The notes under the pieces: generated by a model | What the model saw: only the letters and a program-made list of their open reading frames with translations | Database searches by the model: none | What the model was told of the DNA's origin: nothing | Translations under genes and position numbers: made by a program | From: Burkholderia guangdongensis | GTDB taxonomy: Bacteria; Pseudomonadota; Gammaproteobacteria; Burkholderiales; Burkholderiaceae | DNA length: 64,000 bases | Direction of reading: 5' to 3' | Assembly (NCBI RefSeq): GCF_013403875.1 | Contig: NZ_JACBNX010000001.1 | Span: forward strand, 372,001 to 436,000 | Shown here: positions 35,167 through 43,678 of the stretch, piece by piece | How the letters are laid out: the number at the start of each line of letters is the position of its first letter | Numbering within the stretch: position 1 is the first letter of the stretch

Positions 35167-36183
35167 ATGCGACTTGCCATTCGCCATATCTCGCGTTATC
35201 GGTTCGACGATCAAGTCACGCACGTGCTGCAGCGCTTGCGTCTGCGGCCGCAGTCCGGGCCGGGGCAGACGGTCCGCGCGTGGCAGGTCACGATCGACGG
35301 CATCGAGCCGACGCTGTCCTACGCGGACGGCCTCGGCAACAAGATCGACCTCGTGCGGCACGAGCGCGCGACCCGGGCCGAGATCGTGATCGTCGCGGCC
35401 GGCGTCGTCGAGACGCAGGACCGCGCGGGCATTCTCGGGCAGACCGAAGGCTATGCGCCGCCGTGGATCTTCGAGCGCGAGACCGAGCTCACCGGCGCCG
35501 GCGACGGGATCCGCGCGCTTGCGGATGCGATGCCGCTCGAGCATCGCAGCCTCGACGCGCTGCACTGGCTGATGACCGAAGTGCACGGCCGGATCGCGTA
35601 CGCGCCGCAGACGGCCTTCGACGCGCCGGTCGATGCGGAAACCGCGCTGAAGAACGGCGAGGGCACGAGCCGCGACCACGCGCACGCGTTCATCGCGGCG
35701 GCGCGCGCGCTGAAGGTGCCGGCGCGCTTCGTGGCCGGCTATCTGCTCGCCGACGGCCCCGCGCAGCGGATGGCCGACGCGATGCAGCAGCAGGGCGGCG
35801 CAACGCAGCAGCAACAGCAGGGCGGCGCGCAGCAGGAAGCGCTCGCCGCGATCCAGCTGGCCGAAGAGGACGAAGAGAGCGAAGCGGCCGGGCAGTCGAA
35901 CCGCGCGGCGCGCCGGTCGTCGGGCACCGCGCAGCCGTCGCTCGGCACGCAGCAGCAGAGCGCCGCGCAGATGCCGTCGCCGGCCGGCCACGCATGGGCC
36001 GAGGCCTACGTCGAAGGGCTCGGCTGGGTCGGCTTCGATCCGTTCATGAACCGCTGCCCGGACGAGCGCTACGTGCGCATCGCGGTCGGGCTCGACTATC
36101 GCGACACGCAGTCGGTGACCGGGTCCGGCACGCAGCCGATCGGCGTCGACATCAGCGTCGTGCAGTCGCCCGAGCTCGTCTAG
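35167..36183 (+). CDS. Transglutaminase-like protein with Ser in place of the catalytic Cys
   Basis: 338 residues. N-terminal bacterial transglutaminase domain MRLAIRHISRYRFDDQVTHVLQRLRLRP. In the core, the block that normally reads G-V-C-Q-D-x-A-H is G-T-S-R-D-H-A-H, with Ser168 (codon AGC at 35668-35670). His275 (GHAWAEAYV) and Asp291 (GWVGFDP) are kept. A Gln/Ala/Glu-rich insert (about 205-268) separates Ser168 from His275. The protein may be inactive as a thiol enzyme, may use Ser, or may be structural. Stop and neighbours are intact, so it is not a decaying pseudogene. Confidence 0.85.
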   Translation: MRLAIRHISRYRFDDQVTHVLQRLRLRPQSGPGQTVRAWQVTIDGIEPTLSYADGLGNKIDLVRHERATRAEIVIVAAGVVETQDRAGILGQTEGYAPPWIFERETELTGAGDGIRALADAMPLEHRSLDALHWLMTEVHGRIAYAPQTAFDAPVDAETALKNGEGTSRDHAHAFIAAARALKVPARFVAGYLLADGPAQRMADAMQQQGGATQQQQQGGAQQEALAAIQLAEEDEESEAAGQSNRAARRSSGTAQPSLGTQQQSAAQMPSPAGHAWAEAYVEGLGWVGFDPFMNRCPDERYVRIAVGLDYRDTQSVTGSGTQPIGVDISVVQSPELV

Positions 36184-36293
36184 CGCGCGGCCGGCGCTTC
36201 CGTACCCCATTGCCGCCGATCCCTCGGCGGGCGCGATGCCCGCCGAGGGAAGCGGCCGATGACCCGATTCAACCCGAACCGAGCGGTCCCGCC

Positions 36294-39200
36294 ATGTCCA
36301 TTCACGTCGCGCTGCATCATGCCACCCGCTACCGTTACGACCGGCTCGTCAATCTCGGCCCGCAGATCGTGCGCCTGCGTCCGGCGCCGCATTGCCGCAC
36401 GCCGATCCTGTCGTATTCGATGACCGTCAAGCCGGCCGATCACTTCATCAACTGGCAGCAGGATCCGTTCTCGAACTACCTCGCGCGGCTCGTGTTCCCG
36501 GAGCGCACGCGCGAGTTCGAGATCACCGTCGATCTCGTCGCCGAGATGTCGGTCTACAACCCGTTCGACTTCTTTCTCGAAGAGAGCGCCCAGCAGTTTC
36601 CGTTCACGTACGCCGACGCGGTGCGCACCGAGCTCGCGCCGTATCTCGCGTGCGACCCGCAGACGTCCGAGTCGCCCGCGTTCCGCGCGTATCTCGACGG
36701 TATCGACCGCACGCCGACCGGCACCGTGGACTTCCTCGTCGCGCTGAACCAGCAGTTGCAGCGTGACATCAACTACCTGGTGCGGCTGGAGCCCGGCGTG
36801 CAGACGCCCGAGCAGACGCTCGAGCTGGCGTCCGGCTCGTGCCGCGACAGCGGATGGTTGCTCGTGCAACTGTGCCGGCATCTCGGCATCGCCGCGCGCT
36901 TCGTGTCCGGCTACCTGATCCAGCTGACGCCCGACGTGAAATCGCTCGACGGCCCGAGCGGCACGTCGGTCGACTTCACCGACCTGCACGCGTGGTGCGA
37001 GGTCTATCTGCCGGGCGCGGGCTGGATCGGCTTCGATCCGACGTCGGGCCTGCTCGCGGGCGAAGGGCACATCCCGCTCGCATGCACGCCGCAGCCGACG
37101 AGCGCGGCGCCGGTCGAGGGGCTGATGGACGAGTGCGAGGTCGAGTTCGAGCACGAAATGGCGGTCACGCGGATCTACGAATCGCCGCGCGTGACGAAGC
37201 CGTATACGGATGCGCAATGGAGCGGCGTGCTCGCGCTCGGCGCGCAGGTCGACGCGACGCTCGCGGCCGGCGACGTGCGGCTCACGCAGGGCGGCGAGCC
37301 GACGTACGTGTCGATCGACGACCGCGACGGCGCCGAATGGAACACCGACGCGCTCGGGCCGACGAAGCGCGGCTACGCGACGTCGCTCGTGCAGAAGCTG
37401 CGCGCCGAGTACGGCGACGGCGGCTTCCTGCATTTCGGGCAGGGCAAGTGGTATCCGGGCGAGCAGCTGCCGCGCTGGGCGCTGTCGATTTTCTGGCGCG
37501 CGGACGGGCAGCCGGTCTGGCACGACCCCGCGCTGTTCGCGGACGAGCGCGAGCCGTCGTCGTACACGACCGAAGACGCGAAGCGCTTCATCGACGCGCT
37601 CGCCGCGCGGCTGAACCTGACGCGCGACTTCATCCGGCCCGGCTACGAGGACGTCTGGTACTACCTGTGGCGCGAGCGCCGGCTGCCGGTCAACGTCGAT
37701 CCGTTCGACTCGCGCCTCGACGACGAGCTCGAGCGCGCGCGGCTGCGCAAGGTGTTCGACCAGAAGCTCGACAGCGCGGTCGGCTACGTGCTGCCGATCA
37801 AGCCGGTCGAAGGCGCCCCGGCGCTCGGCGGCCCGCGCTGGGAGACCGGCCCGTGGTTCTTCCGCGACGAGCGGATGTATCTGGTGCCGGGCGATTCCCC
37901 GATGGGCTATCGGCTGCCGCTCGATTCGCTGCCGTGGGTGAGCCGCGGCGACCAACGGTATCTGATCGACCGCGATCCGTTCGCGCCGCAGGAGCCGCTG
38001 CCGAGCGCCGACGCGCTCCGCGCGCGCTACGTCGGGCCCGGCGACGCGCCGCGTTATCTGCCGCTGGCGTCGCCCCTGTCGCCCTTGTCGCCCTCGTCGA
38101 GTGACACGCCGGCGCCGCGCACCGTGATGCAGTCGCGCGGCGACGGGCTGCCGGGCGCGCTGCATCCGGCCGCCGATGCGCATCGCTATCCGGCGCGCTT
38201 CGAATCGGCCGCGTGGATCACGCGCACCGCGATGTGCGTCGAGGTCCGCAACGGCATCCTGTACGTGTTCATGCCGCCGCTCGCGGCGCTCGAGGATTAT
38301 CTCGACCTGCTGAATGCGCTCGAGCTGACCGCGCGCACGCTCGACGTGAAGCTCGTGCTCGAAGGCTATCCGCCGCCGCGCGACGCGCGCCTGAAGCTGC
38401 TGCAGGTGACGCCGGACCCGGGCGTGATCGAGGTGAACATCCACCCGGCGTCGAGCTTCGACGAGCTCGTCGGCCATACCGAATTCCTGTACGACGCCGC
38501 GTACCTGTCGCGCCTGTCCAGCGAGAAGTTCATGGTCGACGGCCGCCACGTCGGCACCGGCGGCGGCAACCACTTCGTGCTCGGCGGCGCGACGCCGGCC
38601 GACAGCCCGTTCCTGCGCCGGCCCGACCTGCTCGCGAGCCTGATCGGCTACTGGCACAACCATCCGTCGCTGTCCTACCTGTTCTCGGGGCTGTTCATCG
38701 GGCCGACGAGCCAGGCGCCGCGCGTCGACGAGGCGCGCAACGACCAGGTGTACGAGCTCGACGTCGCGTTCAAGGAGATTCAGCGCAACAAGCTGCTGTA
38801 CGGCCAGGAGATGCCGCCGTGGCTCGTCGATCGCGTGCTGCGCAACCTGCTGATCGACGCGAGCGGCAACACGCACCGCAGCGAGTTCTGCATCGACAAG
38901 CTCTACTCGCCGGACTCGTCGACGGGCCGCCTTGGCCTGCTCGAGCTGCGCGCGTTCGAGATGCCGCCGCACGCGCGGATGAGCGTGGTCCAGCAGTTGC
39001 TGCTGCGCGCGCTGATCGCGCGCTTCTGGTCGACGCCGTACACGACGCCGCTCACGCGCTGGGGCACCGCGCTGCACGACCGCTTCATGCTGCCGACGTT
39101 TCTTCGGATGGATTTCGACGACGTGCTGACCGAGCTGCGCGACGCGGGCTTCGATTTCGACGCCGCGTGGTTCGCGCCGCACTTCGAGTTCCGCTTTCCG

Positions 39201-39734
39201 CTGTACGGGCAGATCGCGGTGAGCGGCATGGAGCTGTCGCTGCGCGGCGCGCTCGAACCGTGGCATGTGATGGGCGAGGAGGGTGCGCCCGGCGGCACGG
39301 TGCGCTACGTCGACTCGTCGCTCGAGCGGCTCGAGGTGCGCGTAAGCGGGCTGAACGACAACCGCCACGTCGTGACCGTGAACGGCCACGCGCTGCCGCT
39401 GCAGCCGACCGGCACCGCGGGCGAATACGTGGCCGGCGTGCGCTACAAGGCGTGGGCGCCGCCGTCGGCGCTGCATCCGACGATCGGCATTCACGCGCCG
39501 CTGACGTTCGACGTCGTCGACACGTGGATGGCGCGCTCGCTCGGCGGCTGCCGGTATCACGTCGCGCATCCGGGCGGGCGCAACTACGCGACGTTCCCGG
39601 TGAACGCGTACGAGGCCGAGAGCCGCCGCCTCGCGCGCTTCGTCGCGATGGGGCATACGCCGGGGCGGATGGACGTCGCGGCGGCCGCGCCGAGCCGCGA
39701 GTTCCCGTTCACGCTCGATCTGCGGCGCATCTGA
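36294..39734 (+). CDS. Transglutaminase-like protein with large DUF2126-type C-terminal region
   Basis: 1146 residues from ATG 36294. N-terminal bacterial transglutaminase fold MSIHVALHHATRYRYDRLVNLGPQIVRLRPAP, with an intact Cys183 (SGSCRDSGWLL), His232 (DLHAWCEVYL) and Asp248 (GWIGFDPTSG). From about residue 330 the long DUF2126-like part contains RLTQGGEPTYVSIDDRDGAEWNTDALGPTKRGYA, GQGKWYPGEQLPRWALSIFWR and HVGTGGGNHFVLGG. The last part seems to resemble the glutamine-synthetase-like/amidoligase fold proposed for such proteins, which I cannot verify here. Cytoplasmic. Starts 110 bases after the previous stop. Confidence 0.88.
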   Translation: MSIHVALHHATRYRYDRLVNLGPQIVRLRPAPHCRTPILSYSMTVKPADHFINWQQDPFSNYLARLVFPERTREFEITVDLVAEMSVYNPFDFFLEESAQQFPFTYADAVRTELAPYLACDPQTSESPAFRAYLDGIDRTPTGTVDFLVALNQQLQRDINYLVRLEPGVQTPEQTLELASGSCRDSGWLLVQLCRHLGIAARFVSGYLIQLTPDVKSLDGPSGTSVDFTDLHAWCEVYLPGAGWIGFDPTSGLLAGEGHIPLACTPQPTSAAPVEGLMDECEVEFEHEMAVTRIYESPRVTKPYTDAQWSGVLALGAQVDATLAAGDVRLTQGGEPTYVSIDDRDGAEWNTDALGPTKRGYATSLVQKLRAEYGDGGFLHFGQGKWYPGEQLPRWALSIFWRADGQPVWHDPALFADEREPSSYTTEDAKRFIDALAARLNLTRDFIRPGYEDVWYYLWRERRLPVNVDPFDSRLDDELERARLRKVFDQKLDSAVGYVLPIKPVEGAPALGGPRWETGPWFFRDERMYLVPGDSPMGYRLPLDSLPWVSRGDQRYLIDRDPFAPQEPLPSADALRARYVGPGDAPRYLPLASPLSPLSPSSSDTPAPRTVMQSRGDGLPGALHPAADAHRYPARFESAAWITRTAMCVEVRNGILYVFMPPLAALEDYLDLLNALELTARTLDVKLVLEGYPPPRDARLKLLQVTPDPGVIEVNIHPASSFDELVGHTEFLYDAAYLSRLSSEKFMVDGRHVGTGGGNHFVLGGATPADSPFLRRPDLLASLIGYWHNHPSLSYLFSGLFIGPTSQAPRVDEARNDQVYELDVAFKEIQRNKLLYGQEMPPWLVDRVLRNLLIDASGNTHRSEFCIDKLYSPDSSTGRLGLLELRAFEMPPHARMSVVQQLLLRALIARFWSTPYTTPLTRWGTALHDRFMLPTFLRMDFDDVLTELRDAGFDFDAAWFAPHFEFRFPLYGQIAVSGMELSLRGALEPWHVMGEEGAPGGTVRYVDSSLERLEVRVSGLNDNRHVVTVNGHALPLQPTGTAGEYVAGVRYKAWAPPSALHPTIGIHAPLTFDVVDTWMARSLGGCRYHVAHPGGRNYATFPVNAYEAESRRLARFVAMGHTPGRMDVAAAAPSREFPFTLDLRRI

Positions 39735-39759
39735 CGTTTGACGCGGCGCGCGTGGCGAT

Positions 39760-39801
39760 CCGGGGAAAACCCGCCGGCAATCCCGGGGAAAACCCGCCGG
39801 C
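39760..39801 (+). repeat. Two 19-bp direct repeats, period 23
   Basis: CCGGGGAAAACCCGCCGGC occurs at 39760-39778 and again at 39783-39801, between the DUF2126-type gene and the fused ATP-grasp gene. Each copy is itself partly palindromic (GGGGAAAACCC). Confidence 0.8.
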
Positions 39802-39935
39802 GGCGACGGGAATTTTGTGCGGCCGAAATGTTAGGATGCCGGCTGGTCCCGCGCCGCCGCGCGCGATTGCCGCGTTTGTGGCGTTTGCGGCAGCGGCGCG
39901 GACCGGACGCTGCTCATCCATGACCGATTGAAACC

Positions 39936-42590
39936 GTGCCGCCCATTTCCCCCGACGACCTCGCCGACGCCGCGACCGACACGATGCCGACGCTCTTCGA
40001 TACCGGCGCGCAACCCGATGCCGTGGAGCTGGCCGCCGCGCTTGCCGCGCCGGCCGGCGCGGGGCGGTATGACGAGTTGCGCGGCAGCGCGGCGGGCCTG
40101 CATGCCCCCGCGCTCGCGCCCGCGTGGCGCGAATTCTTCACGTCCGTCGGCAGCGACGGCGTGGCCGACCTCGACCGCCGCGCGGACGCGCTGCAGCGCC
40201 GGATGCGCGAGAACGGGCTGTTCTACCAGCTGCACGAGCAGCGCGCGGGCGACGGCGCGGCCGGCCCGTGGTCGCTCGATCTGCTGCCGCTGATCGTCAC
40301 GCCGCGAGACTGGGACGCGATCGAGCGCGGCGTGCTGCAGCGCGTGCGGCTGCTGAACGCGATGATGACCGACCTGTACGGCCCGCAGACGATCCTCGAG
40401 CGCGGCCTGCTGCCGCCGGCGCTCGTGACCGGGCATCCGGGCTACTTGCGGCCGATGCGCGGCGCGCGCGTGCCGGGCGACACGTGGCTGCACGTCGTCG
40501 CGTTCGATCTCGCGCGCGGCCCGGACGGCCAGTGGCGAATGACCGCGCACCACACGCAGGGCGCGGCCGGGCTCGGCTATCTGCTCGAGAATCGTCTGAT
40601 CGTATCGCGCCTCTTTCCGCGCGCGTTTCGCGGGCTGCGCGTGCAGCGGCTCGCGGCCGCGTACCGCGCGCTGGTGCAGAGCCTGCAGGCGCTGAGCCCC
40701 GCGCGGAAGAATTCGCGGATCGTGCTGCTGACGCCGGGGCCGCACAGCGCGACCTACTTCGAGCACGCGTATCTCGCGCGCTACCTCGGGCTGACGCTCG
40801 TCGAGGGCGGCGACCTGACCGCGCGCGACAACCGCGTGTTCCTGAAGACGCTGCGCGGGCTGGAGCCGGTGCACGGGATTCTGCGGCGCGTCGACGACGC
40901 GTGGCTCGATCCGCTCGAACTGCGTACGGACTCGATGCTCGGCGTGCCGGGGCTGCTGCAGGCGGTGCGCGCGGGCAACGTGCTGCTCGCGAACGCGCCG
41001 GGCTCGGGCTTTCTCGAATCGCCGGGCATGCTCGGCTTCCTGCCGCGCCTCGCGGAGGATCTGCTCGGCGAGACGCTGTCGCTGCCCGCCGTGCACTCGT
41101 GGTGGTGCGGCGAGGCCGCCGCGTGCGCGGACGCGCTGCCGCACCTTGCGCGCGCGATCGTGAAGCCGACGTTCCCGCCGGACGTGCAGGCGGGCGGCGG
41201 CTTCGATCCGGTGATCGGCGCGCGGCTCACGCCGGCACAGCTCGACGAATGGCGCGCGCGGATCGCCGCGCACCCCGCGCACTACACGGTGCAGGCGGAC
41301 CTGCCGCTGTCGCAGGCGCCGACGTGGGCGAGCCGCGCGGACGCGGACGCCGACGGCAGCGCGCGGATCGTGCCGCAGCCGTTGTTGCTGCGCGTGTTCG
41401 CGCTCGCGGACGGCGAGCAGACCTGGCGCGTGCTGCCGGGCGGGCTCGCGCGCGTCGGCACGCGCGATACGCTGTTCAACGCGCCGATGCCGCGCGGCGG
41501 CAGCACGATCGACGCGTGGGTGATGACCGAAGGCGCGGTCGACCGGACGACGCTGCTGCCGACCCACCTCGGCCCCGACGATCTGGTCGAGCGCGTGCGC
41601 ACGATTTCGAGCCGCGCGGCGGAGAACCTGTTCTGGCTCGGCCGCTACACCGAGCGCGCGACGAACCTGATGCGGCTCGCGCGCGCCGCGCTGGAACGGC
41701 TGCGCGGCGAGGACGACGCGGACAGTCCCGCGCATCTGCAATTGCTCGACGCGCTGTGCCGCGACACCGGGCTCATCTCGCCGGATACGCCCGACGCGGT
41801 CGCGGAGCCGCACGCGTTCCAGGCCGCGCTGACGACGTCGCTCGCGCACGGCACGGATCGCTCGACCGGCATCGCGTCGTGCCTGTTCGGGATGCGCGCG
41901 GCGGCGGCCGCGATCCGCGAGCGGCTGTCGCGCGAGCAATGGCGGCTGATCGACGACGCGACGCAACTGTTCGCGGACAGCGCGCGCGCGCTGGAGGCGG
42001 AGGATCAGCTCGGCAACGACGCGCTGCAGCTGATCGACCGGCTCGGGCTGCTGCTCGGCGCGATCACCGGCGCGCAGACCGACAACATGACGCGCGACGA
42101 CGGCTGGCGGCTGCTGTCGATCGGGCGGCAGATCGACCGGCTGGATTTTCTGTGCAGCGTGCTGCGGTTCGCGTTCGATGAAGGGACCGTGCACAAGCAG
42201 GACGGCTTCGAGCTCGTACTCGAGCTGTTCGACAGCGCGATCACGTTCCGCTCGCAGTTCCAGCGCCGCTTCGACGTCGCGCCGCTGCTCGCGCTGATCG
42301 TGCTCGACACGGACAACCCGCACTCGCTCGCGTGGGCCGCGCAGGCGCTGCGCGGACGGCTGGCGAAGGTCGAGCACGGCGAAGGGTATCCGCTGGCGGG
42401 GCTGGCCGAGGCGATGCCGGACATCGCCGCGTGGTCGCTGCACGCGCTGTGCGAGACCGACGGCACGGGCCGCCATCGCACGCTGCTCGCGCAGCTCGCG
42501 ACGACGTGCGACGCGGTGTGGAATCTGTCGGACCGGATCGGCGAGCGGTATTTCAGCCACGTGCGCGAGGCGGGCAGGACGCTATGGTGA
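39936..42590 (+). CDS. Fused circularly permuted ATP-grasp and alpha-E protein
   Basis: 884 residues. The first about 530 residues repeat the ATP-grasp signatures of the 32726 gene in divergent form (GLGYLLENRLIVSRLFP, LTPGPHSATYFEHAYLARYLG, GVPGLLQAVRAGNVLLANAPGSGFLESPGMLGFLP). From about 550 the alpha-E domain follows (SSRAAENLFWLGRYTERATNLMRLARAALERL; LLSIGRQIDRLDFLCSVLRFA). It is thus a one-chain version of the two separate proteins at 32726 and 34218. The start is uncertain: GTG 39936 is used, an ATG 48 bases downstream is possible. Its end overlaps the next ATG by 7 bases. Confidence 0.87.
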   Translation: MPPISPDDLADAATDTMPTLFDTGAQPDAVELAAALAAPAGAGRYDELRGSAAGLHAPALAPAWREFFTSVGSDGVADLDRRADALQRRMRENGLFYQLHEQRAGDGAAGPWSLDLLPLIVTPRDWDAIERGVLQRVRLLNAMMTDLYGPQTILERGLLPPALVTGHPGYLRPMRGARVPGDTWLHVVAFDLARGPDGQWRMTAHHTQGAAGLGYLLENRLIVSRLFPRAFRGLRVQRLAAAYRALVQSLQALSPARKNSRIVLLTPGPHSATYFEHAYLARYLGLTLVEGGDLTARDNRVFLKTLRGLEPVHGILRRVDDAWLDPLELRTDSMLGVPGLLQAVRAGNVLLANAPGSGFLESPGMLGFLPRLAEDLLGETLSLPAVHSWWCGEAAACADALPHLARAIVKPTFPPDVQAGGGFDPVIGARLTPAQLDEWRARIAAHPAHYTVQADLPLSQAPTWASRADADADGSARIVPQPLLLRVFALADGEQTWRVLPGGLARVGTRDTLFNAPMPRGGSTIDAWVMTEGAVDRTTLLPTHLGPDDLVERVRTISSRAAENLFWLGRYTERATNLMRLARAALERLRGEDDADSPAHLQLLDALCRDTGLISPDTPDAVAEPHAFQAALTTSLAHGTDRSTGIASCLFGMRAAAAAIRERLSREQWRLIDDATQLFADSARALEAEDQLGNDALQLIDRLGLLLGAITGAQTDNMTRDDGWRLLSIGRQIDRLDFLCSVLRFAFDEGTVHKQDGFELVLELFDSAITFRSQFQRRFDVAPLLALIVLDTDNPHSLAWAAQALRGRLAKVEHGEGYPLAGLAEAMPDIAAWSLHALCETDGTGRHRTLLAQLATTCDAVWNLSDRIGERYFSHVREAGRTLW

Positions 42591-43588
42591 CGACGCCGAA
42601 GCCTGCTGCCGCGCCGGCGGCCGCCGACGTGCCGGCCGGCACCACGACGCGCGGCCGCGTGCTGCGCGTCACGCACGACACGCATTACATGTATGCGGCG
42701 CGCGTCGAGTCGGCGCAGCATCAGGCGCGGCTCACGCCGCTCGCGACGCCTCGGCAACTGCTGCTGTCGTTCGAGCTCGACATCGGGCCGAAGCCGGAGC
42801 GGGTCAGCGTCGAGACCGACGCGTTCGGAAATGCGCGCACGTCGTTCTCGCTGAATCAGCCGCACGAATCGCTGTTCGTACGCAGCCGGAGCGTCGTGCG
42901 CGTCGTGCCGCCGGCGCTGTCGGCGGGCAAGCGCGGCGAGCCGCCGGACGCGATCGCGCGGCCCGGCGCGGCGCGGGCGAGCGCGTGGGAGGCGGTGCGG
43001 GACAGGTTCTGCTACCGCGCGGGCGTGCCGTACGATCCGGCGAGCGAGTTCGTGTTCGCTTCGCCGCACGTGGCCTGCGATCCTGCGCTGGCCGCTTACG
43101 CGGCGCAGAGCTTCACGCCGGGGCGGGCGCTGGTGCAGGCGGCGTGGGAGCTGATGCGGCGGATTCATGCGGACTTCAAGTACGAGCCGAACAGCACCGA
43201 CGTGACGACGAGCGCGCTCGATGCGCTCGCGTTGCGGCAGGGGGTGTGCCAGGACTTCGCGCACGTGATGATCGGCGCGATGCGCTCGCTGGGGCTCGCG
43301 GCGCGCTATGTGAGCGGCTATCTGCTGACGCAGCCGCCGCCGGGGCAGCCGCGGCTGATCGGCGCGGATGCGTCGCATGCGTGGGTCGAGGTGTACGACC
43401 CGAAGTGGCCCGAGGATGGCGGGTGGCTGCAGCTCGATCCGACGAACGATCGCGCGCCGGGGGACGATTACGTGATGCTGTCCGTCGGACGGGATTATGC
43501 GGATGTGACGCCGCTGCGCGGCGTGATTCGCGGCGGCGGCGCGGATCAGGTGCTGAAGGTCGCGGTGACGGTGGAGCCGTGGGCGTGA
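42584..43588 (+). CDS. Transglutaminase-like cysteine protease/ligase
   Basis: 334 residues from ATG 42584, overlapping the stop of the ATP-grasp/alpha-E fusion, so co-translated. N-terminal RVLRVTHDTHYMYAARVESAQHQARLTP domain, then an intact triad: Cys222 in RQGVCQDFAHVMIGAMRSLGL, His265 in DASHAWVEVYDP, Asp285 in GGWLQLDPTND. It completes the second ATP-grasp/alpha-E/transglutaminase set. These enzymes are predicted to hydrolyse or transfer peptide-like bonds made by the ATP-grasp partner. Cytoplasmic. Confidence 0.9.
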   Translation: MVTTPKPAAAPAAADVPAGTTTRGRVLRVTHDTHYMYAARVESAQHQARLTPLATPRQLLLSFELDIGPKPERVSVETDAFGNARTSFSLNQPHESLFVRSRSVVRVVPPALSAGKRGEPPDAIARPGAARASAWEAVRDRFCYRAGVPYDPASEFVFASPHVACDPALAAYAAQSFTPGRALVQAAWELMRRIHADFKYEPNSTDVTTSALDALALRQGVCQDFAHVMIGAMRSLGLAARYVSGYLLTQPPPGQPRLIGADASHAWVEVYDPKWPEDGGWLQLDPTNDRAPGDDYVMLSVGRDYADVTPLRGVIRGGGADQVLKVAVTVEPWA

Positions 43589-43608
43589 TGCTGCGGGCGT
43601 GATGCTGC
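43581..43608 (+). repeat. 14-bp tandem repeat over the transglutaminase stop codon
   Basis: GGGCGTGATGCTGC occurs twice in tandem (43581-43594, 43595-43608), with a partial third copy GGGCGTAATG. The first copy includes the TGA stop at 43586-43588, so slippage here would add or remove sequence just after the gene. Confidence 0.8.
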
Positions 43609-43678
43609 GGGCGTAATGCGTCGGGCGCGCTGACGGTGTGGCTGGCCCGGGTTGATTCGCCAGCGCGCGGGACTTCCG

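Noticed and set aside
36180..42560. Minus-strand frames of 1158 and 909 residues opposite the transglutaminase and ATP-grasp genes
   Set aside because: Low-complexity Arg/Asp/Val composition and exact antisense overlap with confidently identified genes.
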